A stretch of DNA of 64,000 bases, taken from Thermothelomyces thermophilus ATCC 42464 (lineage: Eukaryota > Ascomycota > Sordariomycetes > Sordariales > Chaetomiaceae). A program made the position numbers and the translations under genes. Each line of letters starts with the position of its first letter. Position 1 is the stretch's first letter. The notes under the pieces are model-generated. The model did not search any database. It saw only the letters and a program-made list of their open reading frames with translations, and was not told the DNA's origin. The stretch spans positions 4,092,001-4,156,000 of the forward strand of contig NC_016475.1 of NCBI RefSeq assembly GCF_000226095.1. Reading direction: 5' to 3'. Of the stretch, positions 1 through 12,284 are shown one piece after another.

Positions 1-136
1 GTTGGGACGCGCGGTGGAGAAGGGCCGGATCACGCCGCAGACGTTTGCCAAGATGACGAGGAGTTTGGCAAGAGAGTGGTATCTGAAGAAGGCTCTGGTG
101 CGGAAGATTGGGAAGGGGATGGGGCTGACCGAGTAG
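1..136 (+). CDS. C-terminal end of an unidentified protein
   Basis: Reading in the frame that starts at base 2, 44 codons run open from the window edge to a TAG stop at 134-136. The encoded tail is basic and rich in Lys and Arg, with the segments GRITPQTFAKM and KALVRKIGKGMGLTE. The codons are GC-rich like the real genes nearby, so this is probably the 3' end of a host gene whose body lies left of the window. I do not recognise the family and give no function. Confidence 0.5.
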   Translation, partial: LGRAVEKGRITPQTFAKMTRSLAREWYLKKALVRKIGKGMGLTE

Positions 137-1399
137 GCAGGACTTGACCCTCCCAGCAGTGGAGAAGAAGGAAACGGGAGGTGTAGATGGGTTAAAAGGT
201 GTCTTCGATCAGATGGGAGAGGAAACAGAAGGATTTGTGATGTCAAAAGGTAATTAACTAACATATATAACCGTAGCGGTTTGAATTCCTGTCTCCGCAT
301 TATCCCATTGCCAACACCGTCCCCGCGGATTTGAAGGTAAAGTCATGCTAGACGATTATAGAATATACACTTTTGGGAGCTTTCCTTATACCGATACCAA
401 TGAAGGAATCTACCCAATAGAAACAAACAACAGACATAGACATGGTTCCAAAAGTATCGTCGCTTCTCTAACCCTCGCCTCGTTCACCGTCATTCAGCCC
501 TAACCTTGAGAAGGTCGTCCCCAGATGAAACCTCTACAGTACTGTAAACATTCTCGAACTCGGCGCCCCAGAACCACGCCCAGGCTCGAAAGTGACAGTC
601 TACCCAAGATACCCACTTTTTATTATTATTCTGGTTGAAACAAAAAAAAGGCCAGTGTACTTATAAAGTTAAGACCAGAAAGAAGAAACAAAGAGGGCAT
701 TATCTGAGAGTAGAAACATAATAGAAGACAACAAGACAAAAGGGCTGTCCCTTGTGCTTGCTCTTGTTAGGATTGAGCGCCTAACCCCACTTGCAGTATC
801 CAGCCTTTGTGAAGAGCTGTGCCACATGCTAGAGTATTTCTGTGCTTGAGGATTTGGAACGAAGGTGATTACGAGCTAATTCTCCTCGCCCTCGTTCAAG
901 GAAACCGCGTACCACCTGAAAGATGAGGCTGGAAGATGAGGCAAAAGTGCTCTTTGGCCGGGTTTGGGCGCCCTTATAGCCTACCATCCTGACCGTGGTT
1001 CCCTAACGGGAGCGGGTTCTCCGTTTTGGTTCCGATAGGCTCTGAAATAGCTATTATTAATTAGCTGAAAGCTCCAAAGCCCGGTAGTCTTGATGTGAAT
1101 CTTCGCAGCACCTTCCTCACATTTGCACACAAACCTTCTTTCTCCATTCGAACCAAGAATGGTAATTACCTTGTATCAGTTGCTAGGTAAATGTTGCGCA
1201 AACTTAAACACCGGGCAGTTCCAATCTAACACGTCCAGGTAATGATGAGCGCTAATTAAATAACTAGTCCAATTGATTCCAGATGATCTTCTCAATCATT
1301 GCACACCCCTGCTCCGGAACCTCCTAATTAGACCACAGGTAGTACCACGGAAAGAACGCCAACAACAGCATTTGCAGCTTCCGAGCCATTGAGATTTAA
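137..1399. other. Intergenic region, no gene seen
   Basis: AT-richer sequence between the end of the first gene and the 3' end of a convergent cysteine-rich gene. It should hold the 3' UTRs of both. I see no long open frame, RNA gene or repeat in it. Confidence 0.6.
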
Positions 1400-2482
1400 T
1401 TAATGGCACTTGTGGCCCGAGTCGCCGCCGCGCCTCCTCCAAGAGCAATCGACCTTGTCGCAGCACTGGTCTCCGTTCGTCCAGATGCAGTTGTTGGCGT
1501 CGGACTTGATGTCGCAGGGGACCTCGGTCAGCTCGAAGGGGACGCACATCTGGGGATCCTGCGTGTAGAAGGTCAGGGCCGGGGTCTGGGCGGGACAGGC
1601 CGGGCCGAGGCCGTGCCGGAAGCCGCCGAGGCAGTACTTGCCGCAGGGCCACTTGCTCAGCGCGAACTCGCCCGCCTGGTCGAAGGCCTTGGTGCGCCCG
1701 ATGTGCCGGCCGTTCTTGGCGTTGTTGAGCCACATGCCGGCGTTGGCGCCCGTCGTGACGTCGCCGTAGATGTCCCGGATGTACGTCTTGTCGGACGGGT
1801 TGATGGCCAGGCCGGGCGTGCACTTCTCGTCCTTGCAGAGCTGGAACTTGCCGTACCGATGGGCTATGCTGTCCTTGGTGGCGTAGTACACCCCGTCGTT
1901 GTGCAGGCCGAGGCGGTCGCCATTCTCGCTCGTGAAGGTGTGGCATTTTCCTGTGTGTTTGTTTGTTTGTTTGTTGGGAGATCGCTCGGCGTCAGCTCGT
2001 CTGATTAATCAATCAAACCGACTTTCCTTCTCTCTCTTAAAAATTAAATAGTCAGTCACTCACCCGTCTCCAATCCAGACGAACAATCCGGCTTCGGCGG
2101 CCTGGCCTGCCTGCAGGTCCCGTCCGCCGCCTCGACGGTCCCCTCGGGGCAGACACATTTCCCGTCGACCAGCTGCTTTCCGTTCTTGCACAGCTCCCTG
2201 CACAGCTGTCCGTCGTACGTGTAGCCGATCGGGCAGCAGCGGTAGCCCGTCGCGGCGGAGCCCACCAAGTCGTGGCCGCCGGCGCAGCAGTCAAACGCCG
2301 TGTCGGGGCTGCCGAGGAGCTGCTGTCCCTCCAGGCAGCAAGCAAAGTGCTTCTTGTCCGCGCTGAGGGTCGGGGCGGTGCCCGGGTCGTCACAGGCCTC
2401 GATCCTGGTACATCGCATTCCCGGTCTGCAGTCCGGGTCGTTGTACCGGATCTCGTTGCCCGTGATCGATGACGAGGATGTT
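1400..2482 (-). CDS. Cysteine-rich protein, probably secreted; 5' end not resolved
   Basis: Two exons can be joined. The upstream exon is 2482-2064 and the downstream exon 1950-1400, with a TAA stop. The intron has a GTGAGT donor at 2063-2058 and an ACACAG acceptor ending at 1951, and the phase-1 join is in frame. The joined part is about 322 residues with more than 30 cysteines. The N-terminal half is made of short Cys-pair repeats (FACC, FDCC, YRCC, KCVCPEG), like small disulfide-rich extracellular modules. The C-terminal half (about 180 residues) has spaced Cys and a final HKCH. A CTTTAG acceptor before 2482 implies at least one more 5' exon, perhaps with the signal peptide, but I could not find it. 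No enzyme motif is visible. An extracellular role is inferred from the cysteine content only. Confidence 0.65.
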
Positions 2483-3307
2483 CTAAAGTTAAGTTTACCT
2501 ATACATCTTTTACTTAATTCTACTTTAGGTTTTTTCTATACAAGAAGTTAGACTTCGCAAATTATTTTCTCTACATTTGCCATACAAATCTGCAGTGTCA
2601 CTTGAATAAGACTGTCCTATACTCTGTCCCTCCTTAACGTAGAAAGCAGGGGGGAATTAAATGAGAACACGTTCAACCGAGGTATACATACCACCCCTCA
2701 GTAGTTCAGTTGCTGTGGAGTACATATATACACTGTCGTTGTGCAATCCGTGGTGTCCCTCTGCTACCATTAATTAGTCGACGGCGATGTATGTGTTTGT
2801 GTTCCCTGAGACCCGAGCGGTCGGTGTACCTGTCTATCTTCGGCATATAATTATTCTACTCTCAAATAACTGTTGAACGTAGACCCTTTAAGTCTTCTAG
2901 TGAGTGACCACTCTCACCACGGTATCCAACTGGACAGATGGTAACCGCCTGCTTACATTTCCTGCACTCCGAACCCTTAGACTCAGCACTAGGTCCTGGC
3001 TGCAACCCTCTAGTATTGCAAAGCTTACGTTCACATACAAAGAGTACTAATTATATTAATGCACGGTAGACCATCAAACCCGTCGTTCCCTTAAGTAGTC
3101 CAGTCCATAACGCCAAAGCCCACCTTTGCTGAGCAACTTTACAAGCCTCACGGGGATCATATCCTGTTCCTTATTGCTTCTTTCCTACTCACGAAACCCA
3201 ATCCGGGCGTCAAAACTCTTAAGCTTTGCTACATCCAACACCCTTGCCGGGCGAGGGTGCACCAGCCGACACTCTGGCGTCGCCACCGGTAAAACAGGCG
3301 CCGGGTC
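2483..3307. other. Intergenic region
   Basis: AT-rich DNA upstream of the cysteine-rich gene and downstream of the convergently spaced Ser-rich gene. It probably contains the missing 5' exon and promoter of the cysteine-rich gene. No other gene is supported. Confidence 0.5.
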
Positions 3308-6300
3308 CTACTCCCCGCGAACGTACCCGGACCATCCGCAGTCTGTCACCGCCCCCACTGTCGCCGCATTTAGATCAGGCCCCGTCGTTGCCACTCTCAC
3401 TCTCTCCGCCCGCACCTCGGAATGGCCGGGGACACGGCCGCCAAAAATGTCACTCTCGCGGCTCCTGTTCATCAAGGTGCCGGGAGCCTTCTTCGGCACG
3501 GACGACGCTGGCCATGACACTGACGACGAGCTCGCCTTGCGCGCCTTATGGGACCGCCACCGTCCGAGATCCAAGGCCGCGGCGGCTGCGCGACGGCCCC
3601 AGCTTATACTCGTGTTCGTGCTGGTGCTCTCCATCAGCTGATGAGCCCTGTTGCCCAAGCCCTTGCTGTATGTGATGTCGTGCGCTTGGGCGGGAGCTGA
3701 AGTCAAAACCGGCTTAGCTGCCGCCGCTGCTGCCGCTGATTTATAAGATTTGCCGAGAGGTTTGCTTGGGGAGTTGCTGGCTCGGCGTTGTTGGTCACAT
3801 GTATTTCCGCTGGTGTCTAACCGTTGTCTATTTTTTTCTGATGTGCATCCCTGGATCAAGCCTTCATGGCTCTCCTTCTTGTGAAGAACCGAATTAGCTG
3901 GTGCCTGGAAGGGTTGTCTTGCCACTTTGTCGGTCGTGTCATGTAGTTTGACGGACCCAGGCATAATGGGTCGGGCCCCGACCTTTCCCGCTGGATCCAA
4001 TCGTCCATCTGCGGTTTGGTTAAACTTCGACATCTTCTTGAGTGTGGCTTTGAAAGAATAGCTCGGTTGACGGTTGGGTTTTGTTGTCGAGAGAGTCTGC
4101 GTGATACCTGGCGCATTGAGTGTTCCCAGATTAAGCCGCTTAAATTGTGCAATTTCAGACGTCGGCTGCCGAGAAAGCTCTGGAGGCTGTTTTGCGGAAA
4201 TCTTTCGTTGGACATAGGAGGGAAATGACCGCAGAGTGTGCGGTGTGAATATCCGCTCCCAGCCAGAACCACGTACTCGCCCAGTGGGATGTGCAGTTGA
4301 TCCCACTATTTCCTCTGCCGACGTGAGCTCGAGAAGTTTGCCGGCAGTTTGCGAGCGATTGATAATTTGGAAAACGTCAATGTTGTCCCTGGCTGAAGGA
4401 TCTCCAAGATTTGCAGTGCCGAGTTTGCTGCCAGGCGCCGTGACGGATGCCTTCTCTTGGGACCACTTTGCGGTTGAAGTAGGCAATGACTTCGAAGATG
4501 AATCGAGAGATCCCATATGGCCCGCTTTCAAACCTGCAGATGACGAGCACCGGAGTATGCTGCTGCTCGCACTGGCAGCAATGGTGGTGGATGCTATCGT
4601 AGGCATGCTTGGGCTGGACTTCAGTGAGTGTCGGTAGCTCTCTGTCCTCCGATGGTTTGAATGTGAAAACGAAGGTGAGCCTACTGTCGGCTTTTGCAAA
4701 TCGGAAATGTAGATGGGGTGCCCAGGCTCCTTCTTGACCTGGTTTCGTATCACCATTGTCCTTGGCGATGCCTGATGATCCGCCCTTGAATCAGAGTGAC
4801 AATTGCAAGGCTTAGCGGCTCCCGGCCCTGATAACAACGAGGATTGCGTCTGCAACGAACAAGCTTCTGAATCGTCTGTGGCTGCTCGACCAGTAGCACT
4901 GATCGGTATCCCTCGGTGTTCCTTTCTCTGGCGAACAATTCGTGAGAGTTCGTCAAAAAGACCGCCCCTAGCAACATTTTCCTGCCTGTGCTCAACGGCT
5001 GGCTCTGAACGTTGGCACCTCTGCAGATTGTTGCCTGGTCTCTGAACTTGAGCTGCTGAAGCCATGTTGTCTTGGCTAGGTAAGAAAGGCTGCCTGTTCC
5101 GCGCGCAGGGTAACTGGGCGCATGTAACCGTGTTGGTCAGGTTGTCGGTATCCTGGAGCGAACAGAATCGTTTTGGCGTATTAGGGAGTGACGTGCTGGA
5201 TGTCTGGGAAGTATCAGCCCGATGTGCTCGTTCGAATGACTTTCGCAAATCGGCAACACTCCGGCTTTTGTATTGTGCTCCTTTTTGTTGGCGGTGGGTT
5301 CGTCCTAGTCCTGCGCGAGGCTCTCCCGCGCGAATCCGGTAAGGCATTCGGGAAAGGGGAGAAGAACGTAATTGTGGCATATTTCTCGCAGATGGCAATC
5401 TTCGGCATTGGAAATCGCGGATCGGAAGGTTACCTGGGGCTAACGTCGACTGCCTAGGAAGAAAATGGGGCCTCGTGGAGCTGACGGCAGCCGCTTTAAC
5501 CGTAGGAACTGTGGCGTTGCCTATTGACAACGGGAGGTCAAAGATCGGTCCCTCCCAAAAAAGAGCTTGCAATCACACTCACCGGAAAGCTGTTCAAAAA
5601 GTTTCTTCCTCTCTGAAACCAACGTCATTCGCCGGCCCTTGGAATTCTTCGAGACATTGACCTCTGGTTGTTGCAAAGACACATGCTGCCCTGACGATTC
5701 TGGAGGGCATGGCTGTGCTTGAACGTTCCCCGACACATGATCTACATGTGTGTATGATGGTCGCTCCTTTCGATCCGTGTCAGGTATTCCCTTTGTTGTT
5801 GGTCGTTCGTCTTGGCTGGCCGGGACACTGGGTATCACAGCAGCGTGGGCTGAAGTTGCTGCAGCGATGCTGTCGACACTGACTCCTGTTTTGGATGCGA
5901 TAGTGCCAAGCTGCAGAGAAACTTGTACCCGAGTAAGGAGTTGCGCGTTTGAGAGGCCGGGAGCAATGGTGGGCAACTTGGGCGTGTGTTGCCGCGGTGG
6001 AGCTGATTGAAGGCCGAAATTAACCTCGCCAGCTGCATCTGACGTCCCCGGCGTCTCAGGCCTTGACACCTGGTGATGTGAAAGGTTTGAAGGTATTGAA
6101 TAGAAAGATGCAAGTTCGTGAGAGTTGGCGGTCGGTACTCTTCCGGTAGTATTATTCGAGCGAGGTCCAAACTTCGCGACTTGTCCGTTGACGTGGACGT
6201 GCCTGAGCCGGGAGTTATCCTTGTCGCTGAGTACACAATCCGAGCTCAACTGGCTGCAGCATGAAAGACGTAGTGGGCCTGGCTTCAAGGTTGAGCCCAT
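3308..6300 (-). CDS. Long Ser-rich, largely disordered protein of unknown function
   Basis: Two exons, 6300-5583 and 5433-3308, are joined across a 149-bp intron (donor GTGAGT at 5582-5577, acceptor CCCCAG ending at 5434). The phase-1 join restores a Gly codon and gives 947 codons. The product is rich in Ser, Thr, Pro, Arg and Lys. It has a run of seven Ala after GKSYKS, a second Ala run in GRRAAAAALDLGRW, and many short basic-Ser stretches such as RRTESYRHSLKSS. There is no signal peptide, membrane segment or catalytic motif. This composition is typical of intrinsically disordered fungal regulatory or scaffold proteins. The start at 6300 is the first ATG of the open frame, but a further 5' exon cannot be excluded. 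I do not recognise a family. It lies directly downstream of the pheromone receptor gene on the same strand. Confidence 0.65.
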
Positions 6301-7087
6301 GATTCCGATTTTGTTCCACGGACGTGGATTTCTTCATCAAATGGCTAACTAGTCCGTTCCTGTTGTTGTGTCAAACGAATCGCGGGCCGCTACTCGCAGC
6401 GGCTCCGAAAAAATGAATATCAATAACTAGTGTATTAGTAGCCACGTACGTGAGCAAGAGTTGGGAAAGGAAGTTTAGGAATACCTGGTCCCTTTCGGCC
6501 CTTGGGTGCCTAAATGTCAAAGAAGAGCACCAGGAGCGAAAATGGGACCAATAGAACTCCAACCACTGCAAGAAAGGAAGGAGTGTTTAGTTATGTGGAT
6601 AACCCGGGGCTTCCTTCCGAACTGTCTAATCTCGACTTTAAGATAAGGAAACTGAGAATAACCAGTGACCAGGGGTGATGGGAACTGCATCCTGGAAGAT
6701 TCCAGATCCTCGCTCTTGCTCCGGGAGTACTTAAAAGTGCTGGCTCCCGATACTGATATTATGAGAGAGCCAATGCACATGGCTCGGAGTTTTGATCAAT
6801 GACCAGCAGCATACGTGAGTATTGGCAAGAGTATATTACAACAGCGCCGTAATTTTCTCAGTTACGATCCCCCATTCGTGGCAAGCCAAGAATTACCGAC
6901 AGAATGAATGGGCAAGCAAGGGAGCATTGAACCATGGCTCCCTCAAGGACCAGCAAAGAAACGCTGGCAATGCAATTTGAGACGGCCCTTGACGCCGCTC
7001 GGACCTCCGTCTCTACACACCAGTGTTGTAAGGTGCAATCAAGCCTGCCTCGGCCCCTTTCATCGAGCGATCGAACAGCAGCTCAGC
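6301..7087. other. Intergenic region between Ser-rich gene and ste2-like gene
   Basis: About 0.8 kb holding the presumed promoter and 5' UTR of the Ser-rich gene and the 3' UTR of the receptor gene. Short open frames here show no coding signature that I trust. Confidence 0.5.
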
Positions 7088-8484
7088 CTATGAACCGCCC
7101 GTCGGCAAGCGCTCCACCCTCCTCTCGATACCGTAGCCGACTCGCACCCCGCGCTCCAGATCAACGAGGGCCACATCTCCGCCGGCCAACATGTCAACCT
7201 CTACTGCATTCTCCGCCTGGCCCTTATCGAAACTCATCGACCGACGGCTGGCTGCGGCAATGCGCGTCGAAATGGCGGCCTTCCCACCGCCGCGATGAAC
7301 GCCGTCACTGTGGATATGATGGCCGCGGCTGCTCATGAGAAGCGGGCGATTGGCGGTGCTGACGGCGGTATCGCCCGAGATTCCGTCGCGCGAGACGATG
7401 GATGAGGTCATGCCGGTGCTCCTGGCCGAGTCGGGCACGCTTTGTCCGGTGCCAAACCAGCTGGGGTTGGCGAGACGCTGCGCGACGAGAGTGCCAAGGG
7501 GGAGGACGACAATGACGGAGGTCTGGGTAATGGAGGCGGGCTCGAAGCGTTCCCAGTTTCCAAACTCCAGGCCAGAGAAGACAACTGTTGTGGTTGTTTC
7601 GGAAGAGCACCAAAAGTCAGCTCAAATGCTTGGTATAATTATGGGAGGGGAAACCGAAGAGAGAGCGAGAAGGCCTTACCCGGCACGAACATCAAGATCC
7701 CATTGGTGATCACCAGCACGTCCATCGCCTTCAAACCCTTCATGCTGGGCAAGATGCTTCTGTTGGTCCACATGTGCATGACCAGCCGGACGTTGAACAA
7801 GAAACAGAACCAGCATATGGACGCCGTGATCAGGCACAGATACGTCTGCCGAGCCCAAGTGGCGATGGAAGCCAGGTCGGCAAACAGAATCGCTCTCACC
7901 TGGATAACGGTGGTCGTGATGCTGAATCCCATGGTCAAGCCGACCAGCCCCAGCGAGGCCGCCACGGCGGGCACCTTCCAGACAACGCTCCACAACCGCA
8001 GCATCGACCACGCCTGCAGGGAGAGCGCGGCCAGGATGAGCGCCGTCACGGGCACGCTGAGGGCGGTGGCGGCGGCGCTGAGCACGAAAGCGCGCCGGGG
8101 CACGACGGCCGCGTCCTGCGACACGAGGACGTACAGGTCGACCCACGTGGTCGTGAAGAAGAGGGCCAGCAGCACCATGCGCACCGCGTTGAGCGCCAGC
8201 GCCACGATGCTCACCAGCGTCGGCGCCCGCCGAAAGCGCGCGCTCGGCGTCATGCCCAGCACCACGGCCAGCATCATGACGCAGGCCCCGACCTGCGTGC
8301 CGTAGAGGATGGAGAGTGAGGTCGCCTGGAGGTACATCTCGGTTACGTTGTGGGTGTTGAAGGGGATCGGCGTGGTGCCGTCCGAATAGAGGACGAAGGA
8401 GGTTTGGTTGAGCGGGTTGAAGTTGGCAGAAGGGGGCCCCGTCCCCGGGGTTGGGGTGGTGATGGTGGTGGTGTTGGTGGACAT
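7088..8484 (-). CDS. Ste2-type (alpha-factor) pheromone receptor, GPCR
   Basis: Exons 8484-7680 and 7584-7088 are separated by a 95-bp intron (donor GTAAGG at 7679, acceptor CAACAG ending at 7585). The join is in frame and gives 433 residues. The order is that of class D fungal receptors: a glycosylatable Ser/Thr-rich N-terminus with NQT and NVT sites, seven hydrophobic segments starting near ILYGTQVGACVMM (a GxxxG motif in TM1, residues 60-72), a late segment ending FVPVVFSGLEFGNW, the motif VIVVLPLGTLVAQR in TM7, and a hydrophilic tail beginning SVPDSARSTGM. The family is known to sense the alpha-type peptide pheromone at the plasma membrane and signal through a heterotrimeric G protein; Neurospora PRE-2 is the comparable protein. 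I chose the start at 8484 (MSTNTTT) over an in-frame ATG at 8544 because the shorter N-terminus resembles the family. Confidence 0.92.
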
Positions 8485-8544
8485 GTTATCTCGTGAACGT
8501 GTCGTCAAGCTAGAGTCGATGTCTTTGAAGCGGTCGGCGCTCAA

Positions 8545-10481
8545 CAGTCGTACGTATGTCTACGCCAGTTTATATGGTGGTTGACCGTTGCCACGATAGG
8601 TAGCCGAGGTGGGCCATCTTCTGAGAGCAATAGATGAGAGGTGATATCCGAGCAAGCTGGCCGCTTCATAGATGGGAGGCTGCCTCGCAGCCCGAGCTCT
8701 ATTCTGGTTCAGAGAACAATCCCAGGGCCTAGGCCAGTTTCCCAGTCGGCGCCGACGCTGATTTGGGCGTATTGTCTCAAAGAATACTATGATCCCTTGG
8801 GATGTAGCGTATTGCAGGGGTACAATGACAGATAGTGAGCCTGTGGGCCATTGACGGTATGTACTTAAGCGCGCTCCGCAATAGTCGGTTGCCCTTGATA
8901 TTGTTCGTTGCCGCGCTCTTGGTATTGTTCTCGAGACAGACCCACAACTCGCTGCGCCGCTGGCCACCAAGCAACTGACATGTCGTAGGTGTGATTTCAG
9001 AATATGAACAGGTTCAGTTTTATGAGAAAGGGAAGGGAGCTAGAAATGAGTCCGAGAAGCGATTTATGTAGTGTACGGGTTTTGCGGGGGCTTGTGTCGT
9101 ACAGCGCCGGTCCAGGTTCGATCCCGAACCCTCGTCACAGATGTCGCACTTTCGCTCGAGACAATCACCAAGCCCAATTGAATACGACCGAGCTATAGGT
9201 TCATTCAGAATCCTCACTGTACGAATTGAAACATGTCCAAAAATGGACATGTCGGCGCAGCTTCTTCAGGGAGATTTTAATGTCTCAACCTCACCTCCAT
9301 GTGCCTCATTGGTCTCGTTCTCGTTTTTGCTGCCATGCTTTTGGCCCAGCAGCCGCGTTTCTTACCCCTCGGATCTCCGAGCGGTGCGACAATAGGTGTT
9401 GGGGACTCCGTATGAGCAAGACAAGGGGTTGCAAAGTTCCAAGTCGACGATGATGACGGTACGGCAACACGTGCAATGCTGCAGCTACCTGCAGCACTGG
9501 CACTGGTAGCTCTGCCCGGGCTGCAGGATGCACAGTCAGTTTCCAAGCGGGGAGGCGCAACGTTGAACGGTGTCGGCTCCTCGACGAATACCGCATCGAC
9601 CGGTAGCCGCGTAGGTCGGTGTTTGGTCAACCTTGCTGCCAATGCTCCAATCGGCATGCTTATATGTACATGCGTGAGTATGTGTAGCCGTCGATCAGCG
9701 GCTGTTGCGGTTGGTGGCCTGCCAAATTAGTGAGCAAGCAAGGCGAGACATTACTGTACATGTATGGCGGAGTCATGCTGAGGTCCAATCAATCTTCGTT
9801 GTCAAGTTTCCTGCCGTTAGTTAGGTTCCGAGACATCTGCAATTGGACGTGGAAGAGGAACTTTGAGGAAGGCTCTATGGATGGGACAATGGAGAGAGCA
9901 GGCAAGTCAACTTGTTTGGGGGGGGGGGGGGGTTCAAGGAACTTACTGCCAAAACGGGTAGTTTGTTCAAGCCAAAGAGAGTCCCCGCTTATCGGGGTAA
10001 AGGATTGCGAGAAGGCGACAAAATGGTCGCCTCATATCTAGGGCAGCGTTAAAAAGCAAAAAGTTACGTGGATATTGGTGTCATGACGATCAACATCCTT
10101 GTAGGACTTACTGAGAGAAGAGTCGGAGTTCTCAAGTTATTACAGAACGACCACTGGCCAACTGTGTGGTGGGGACAGAGACTGATGCCGAGCTCTTTCT
10201 GTGGTAACGTTCGCCTGTAAGTTGAGAGAATGTAGTCCGTAATCTTGTTACGATAAGAACTCCACTGGCGGCAATTGCGTGCTGCTCTACTCCGTACACT
10301 CATCTTGTGCGGGGCTGGCATTCCCACTCGACTGCCGAGTTTCATTCAACCAACGTTCCTTCTACACTGGGACTCGGCGCCGCCACAGACCCATCGACGG
10401 GAATTACGAGATACGGTTGACGAAACTATCATTGGAAAGATCCGAGAACTGATAGTGGGTGAGCTGTGGCATTGTGCAGAC
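8545..10481. other. Long intergenic region without a supported gene
   Basis: Almost 2 kb between the receptor gene and the nitrilase-like gene, which point away from each other, so both promoters lie here. Several short frames on both strands lack recognisable motifs or splice-consistent extensions. A run of 15 G residues occurs at about 9918-9932. A long promoter region is usual for developmentally regulated mating genes, but I cannot point to a specific binding site. Confidence 0.5.
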
Positions 10482-11716
10482 ATGATGGTGCGAATTGTAT
10501 GTCGGGTTCCACTTTCAGCTTACTTGCCCTCTGTCCTCCGTGTTATTTTTCGCCATGCTTCCCACTTGACTGGCTGACTCGGGGCTCGTGGGCTAGGCAG
10601 TAGGTCAGTTGACGTCGACGGCCAGCATGGCCCGCAACCTCTCCCAGTGCCGTACCCTTGTAAAAAAAGCAGCTCAGGCTGGTGCAAAGGTCAGCTTCTC
10701 CCAATCGATCTTGGGCTTTCCTCAATTGATCCCGTTTGGATACAGGGGCTGAGTCTTGGTGCAGGCCCTCTTCCTGCCCGAAGCGAGCGACTACATTGCT
10801 AGCTCCCCAGCCGAGACCGTCGCCCTCGTCCGGCCGGTAGACAAGAGCGAGTTTGTCTTGGGCCTGCAGGAAGAAGCCCGCCGAGAGAAGCTGCCCATTC
10901 ACGTTGGAGTCCACGAGCCGGGGCTCGATTCCAACAAGGTGAAAAATACCGTCCTTTGGATTAATGAGCGCGGTGAAATTGCCCATCGGTACCAAAAGAT
11001 TCACATGTTCGATGTCGACATCAAGGACGGGCCTGTGTTGAAAGAGAGCAAGTACGCGTTTCCCTTGAAGTCCCATGGCATATTAATTATTGTGCTCCCT
11101 ACCTTACTCTGACATGATGTTTTCAGCTCAGTGGAACCGGGAAATGAGATTCTTCCCCCTTTTGACACGACCCTCGGGAAGGTTGGGTCGACGATATGTT
11201 TTGATGTCAGTCTTGCTCGTCGTTCTTATCGTTCCTCTGCTGACCCTGTTTAGCTGCGATTTCCCGAAATCAGCATAGCCCTAAAACGCCTTGGGGCCGA
11301 CATCATTACCTACCCATCCGCCTTTACCGTTCCCACAGGCAGAGCCCACTGGGAGGTCTTGCTGAGGACTCGAGCTATCGAGACTCAGTGTTACGTCGTT
11401 GCTGCTGCTCAGGTATGCCCCGAACTTGGTCTCGTGTTACTGATCGTTGTATCTAAGGCCAAAACAGGTGGGGAGGCACAATGAGAAGCGGGTCAGCTAC
11501 GGTCACAGCATGATCGTCGACCCGTGGGGTGTCGTCTTGGCCGAGCTTGGGGATACCAGTGAGGAGCCTGAGATCGCTACCGCGGATATCGACCATGACC
11601 TGTTGCGAAAAGTCAGGATGGAGGTCCCGCTCCGCAGAAGAACGTGAGTTTTTGTCACCACTTTCGTTTTCCGGGCTATCTGACAACTTCCCAGGGATGT
11701 GTACCCTGAAATCTAA
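10482..11716 (+). CDS. Carbon-nitrogen hydrolase, nitrilase superfamily (NIT1/NIT2-like)
   Basis: Seven exons can be joined: 10482-10496, 10597-10689, 10765-11051, 11127-11205, 11254-11412, 11468-11643 and 11695-11716. All introns are GT..AG and 48-100 bp, and the product is 276 residues. The first exon is only five codons (MMVRI), set by a GTATGT donor, and gives the family start [13 protein letters not shown]. The catalytic triad is visible as Glu42 in [10 protein letters not shown], Lys114 in RYQKIHMFD and Cys156 in STICFDLRFP. The C-terminus DVYPEI is typical of deaminated-glutathione amidases and omega-amidases. These enzymes hydrolyse small amides such as deaminated glutathione or alpha-ketoglutaramate in the cytosol or mitochondrion; which substrate applies is not decided by the sequence. 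ATG 10485 would be an equally good start two bases of context apart. Confidence 0.93.
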
Positions 11717-12284
11717 AGTCAGCGACTTCAAACTAGGAGCACCTATTGTTGTTTTCGAATACGGAGAGCCGCTCCCGTTTCACAAGCACTCTCTGCTCTT
11801 CTTCGACCAAAATGCGCCACCCATCGAACACATAATTGCGTGGCTGACTCAGTTTTGCTATCTCTGTTCATTTTGCACTATACATGCCGGATGTGACCAA
11901 CGATATCTCAAATTCACGCAACCTGCAACAACACTAGGGTCGATGCAGTCCACCTGCCCGCCCATGCCTCGCTCAGGGGTTGTGATTCCCGATTTGAAAT
12001 TGATCAACAACCACAGATTCCACCCCTCACCGCCCATGATTGCAGCAGCAAGACAAGAAAGGGGGCTCATGTCAGCTTGCCACCGAGCTTTTCGCTAATA
12101 CAGCTACCGCATTCAACCAACCGTTTGCCCCCCCGTAAAAGATTTAGTGGTCTGAGCAAGATCCTTCTTTCGTCCATCTTCCAGCGTAGTGTTTTGTATA
12201 AGGCTTAGCAACCTTCAGGATACCTCCACTCACTGTGGCTTCCTCTTTTGCGGTCGCGCGGTTTGTCTCCACAACTACATCCAC
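11717..12284. other. Intergenic region
   Basis: Holds the 3' UTR of the nitrilase-like gene and the upstream flank of the tRNA-Leu gene. No other feature seen. Confidence 0.55.

Noticed and set aside
1403-2008. Plus-strand open frame of 201 codons
   Set aside because: It is antisense to the cysteine-rich exon; its Val/Ala/Gly-rich product is a by-product of GC-rich coding DNA.
3126-3675. Two overlapping plus-strand frames
   Set aside because: They are antisense to the 3' end of the Ser-rich gene, overlap each other and have no motif.
6934-8319. Plus-strand frames of 134, 124, 287 and 181 codons
   Set aside because: All lie opposite the pheromone receptor exons or its 3' flank, and the receptor has clear family motifs.
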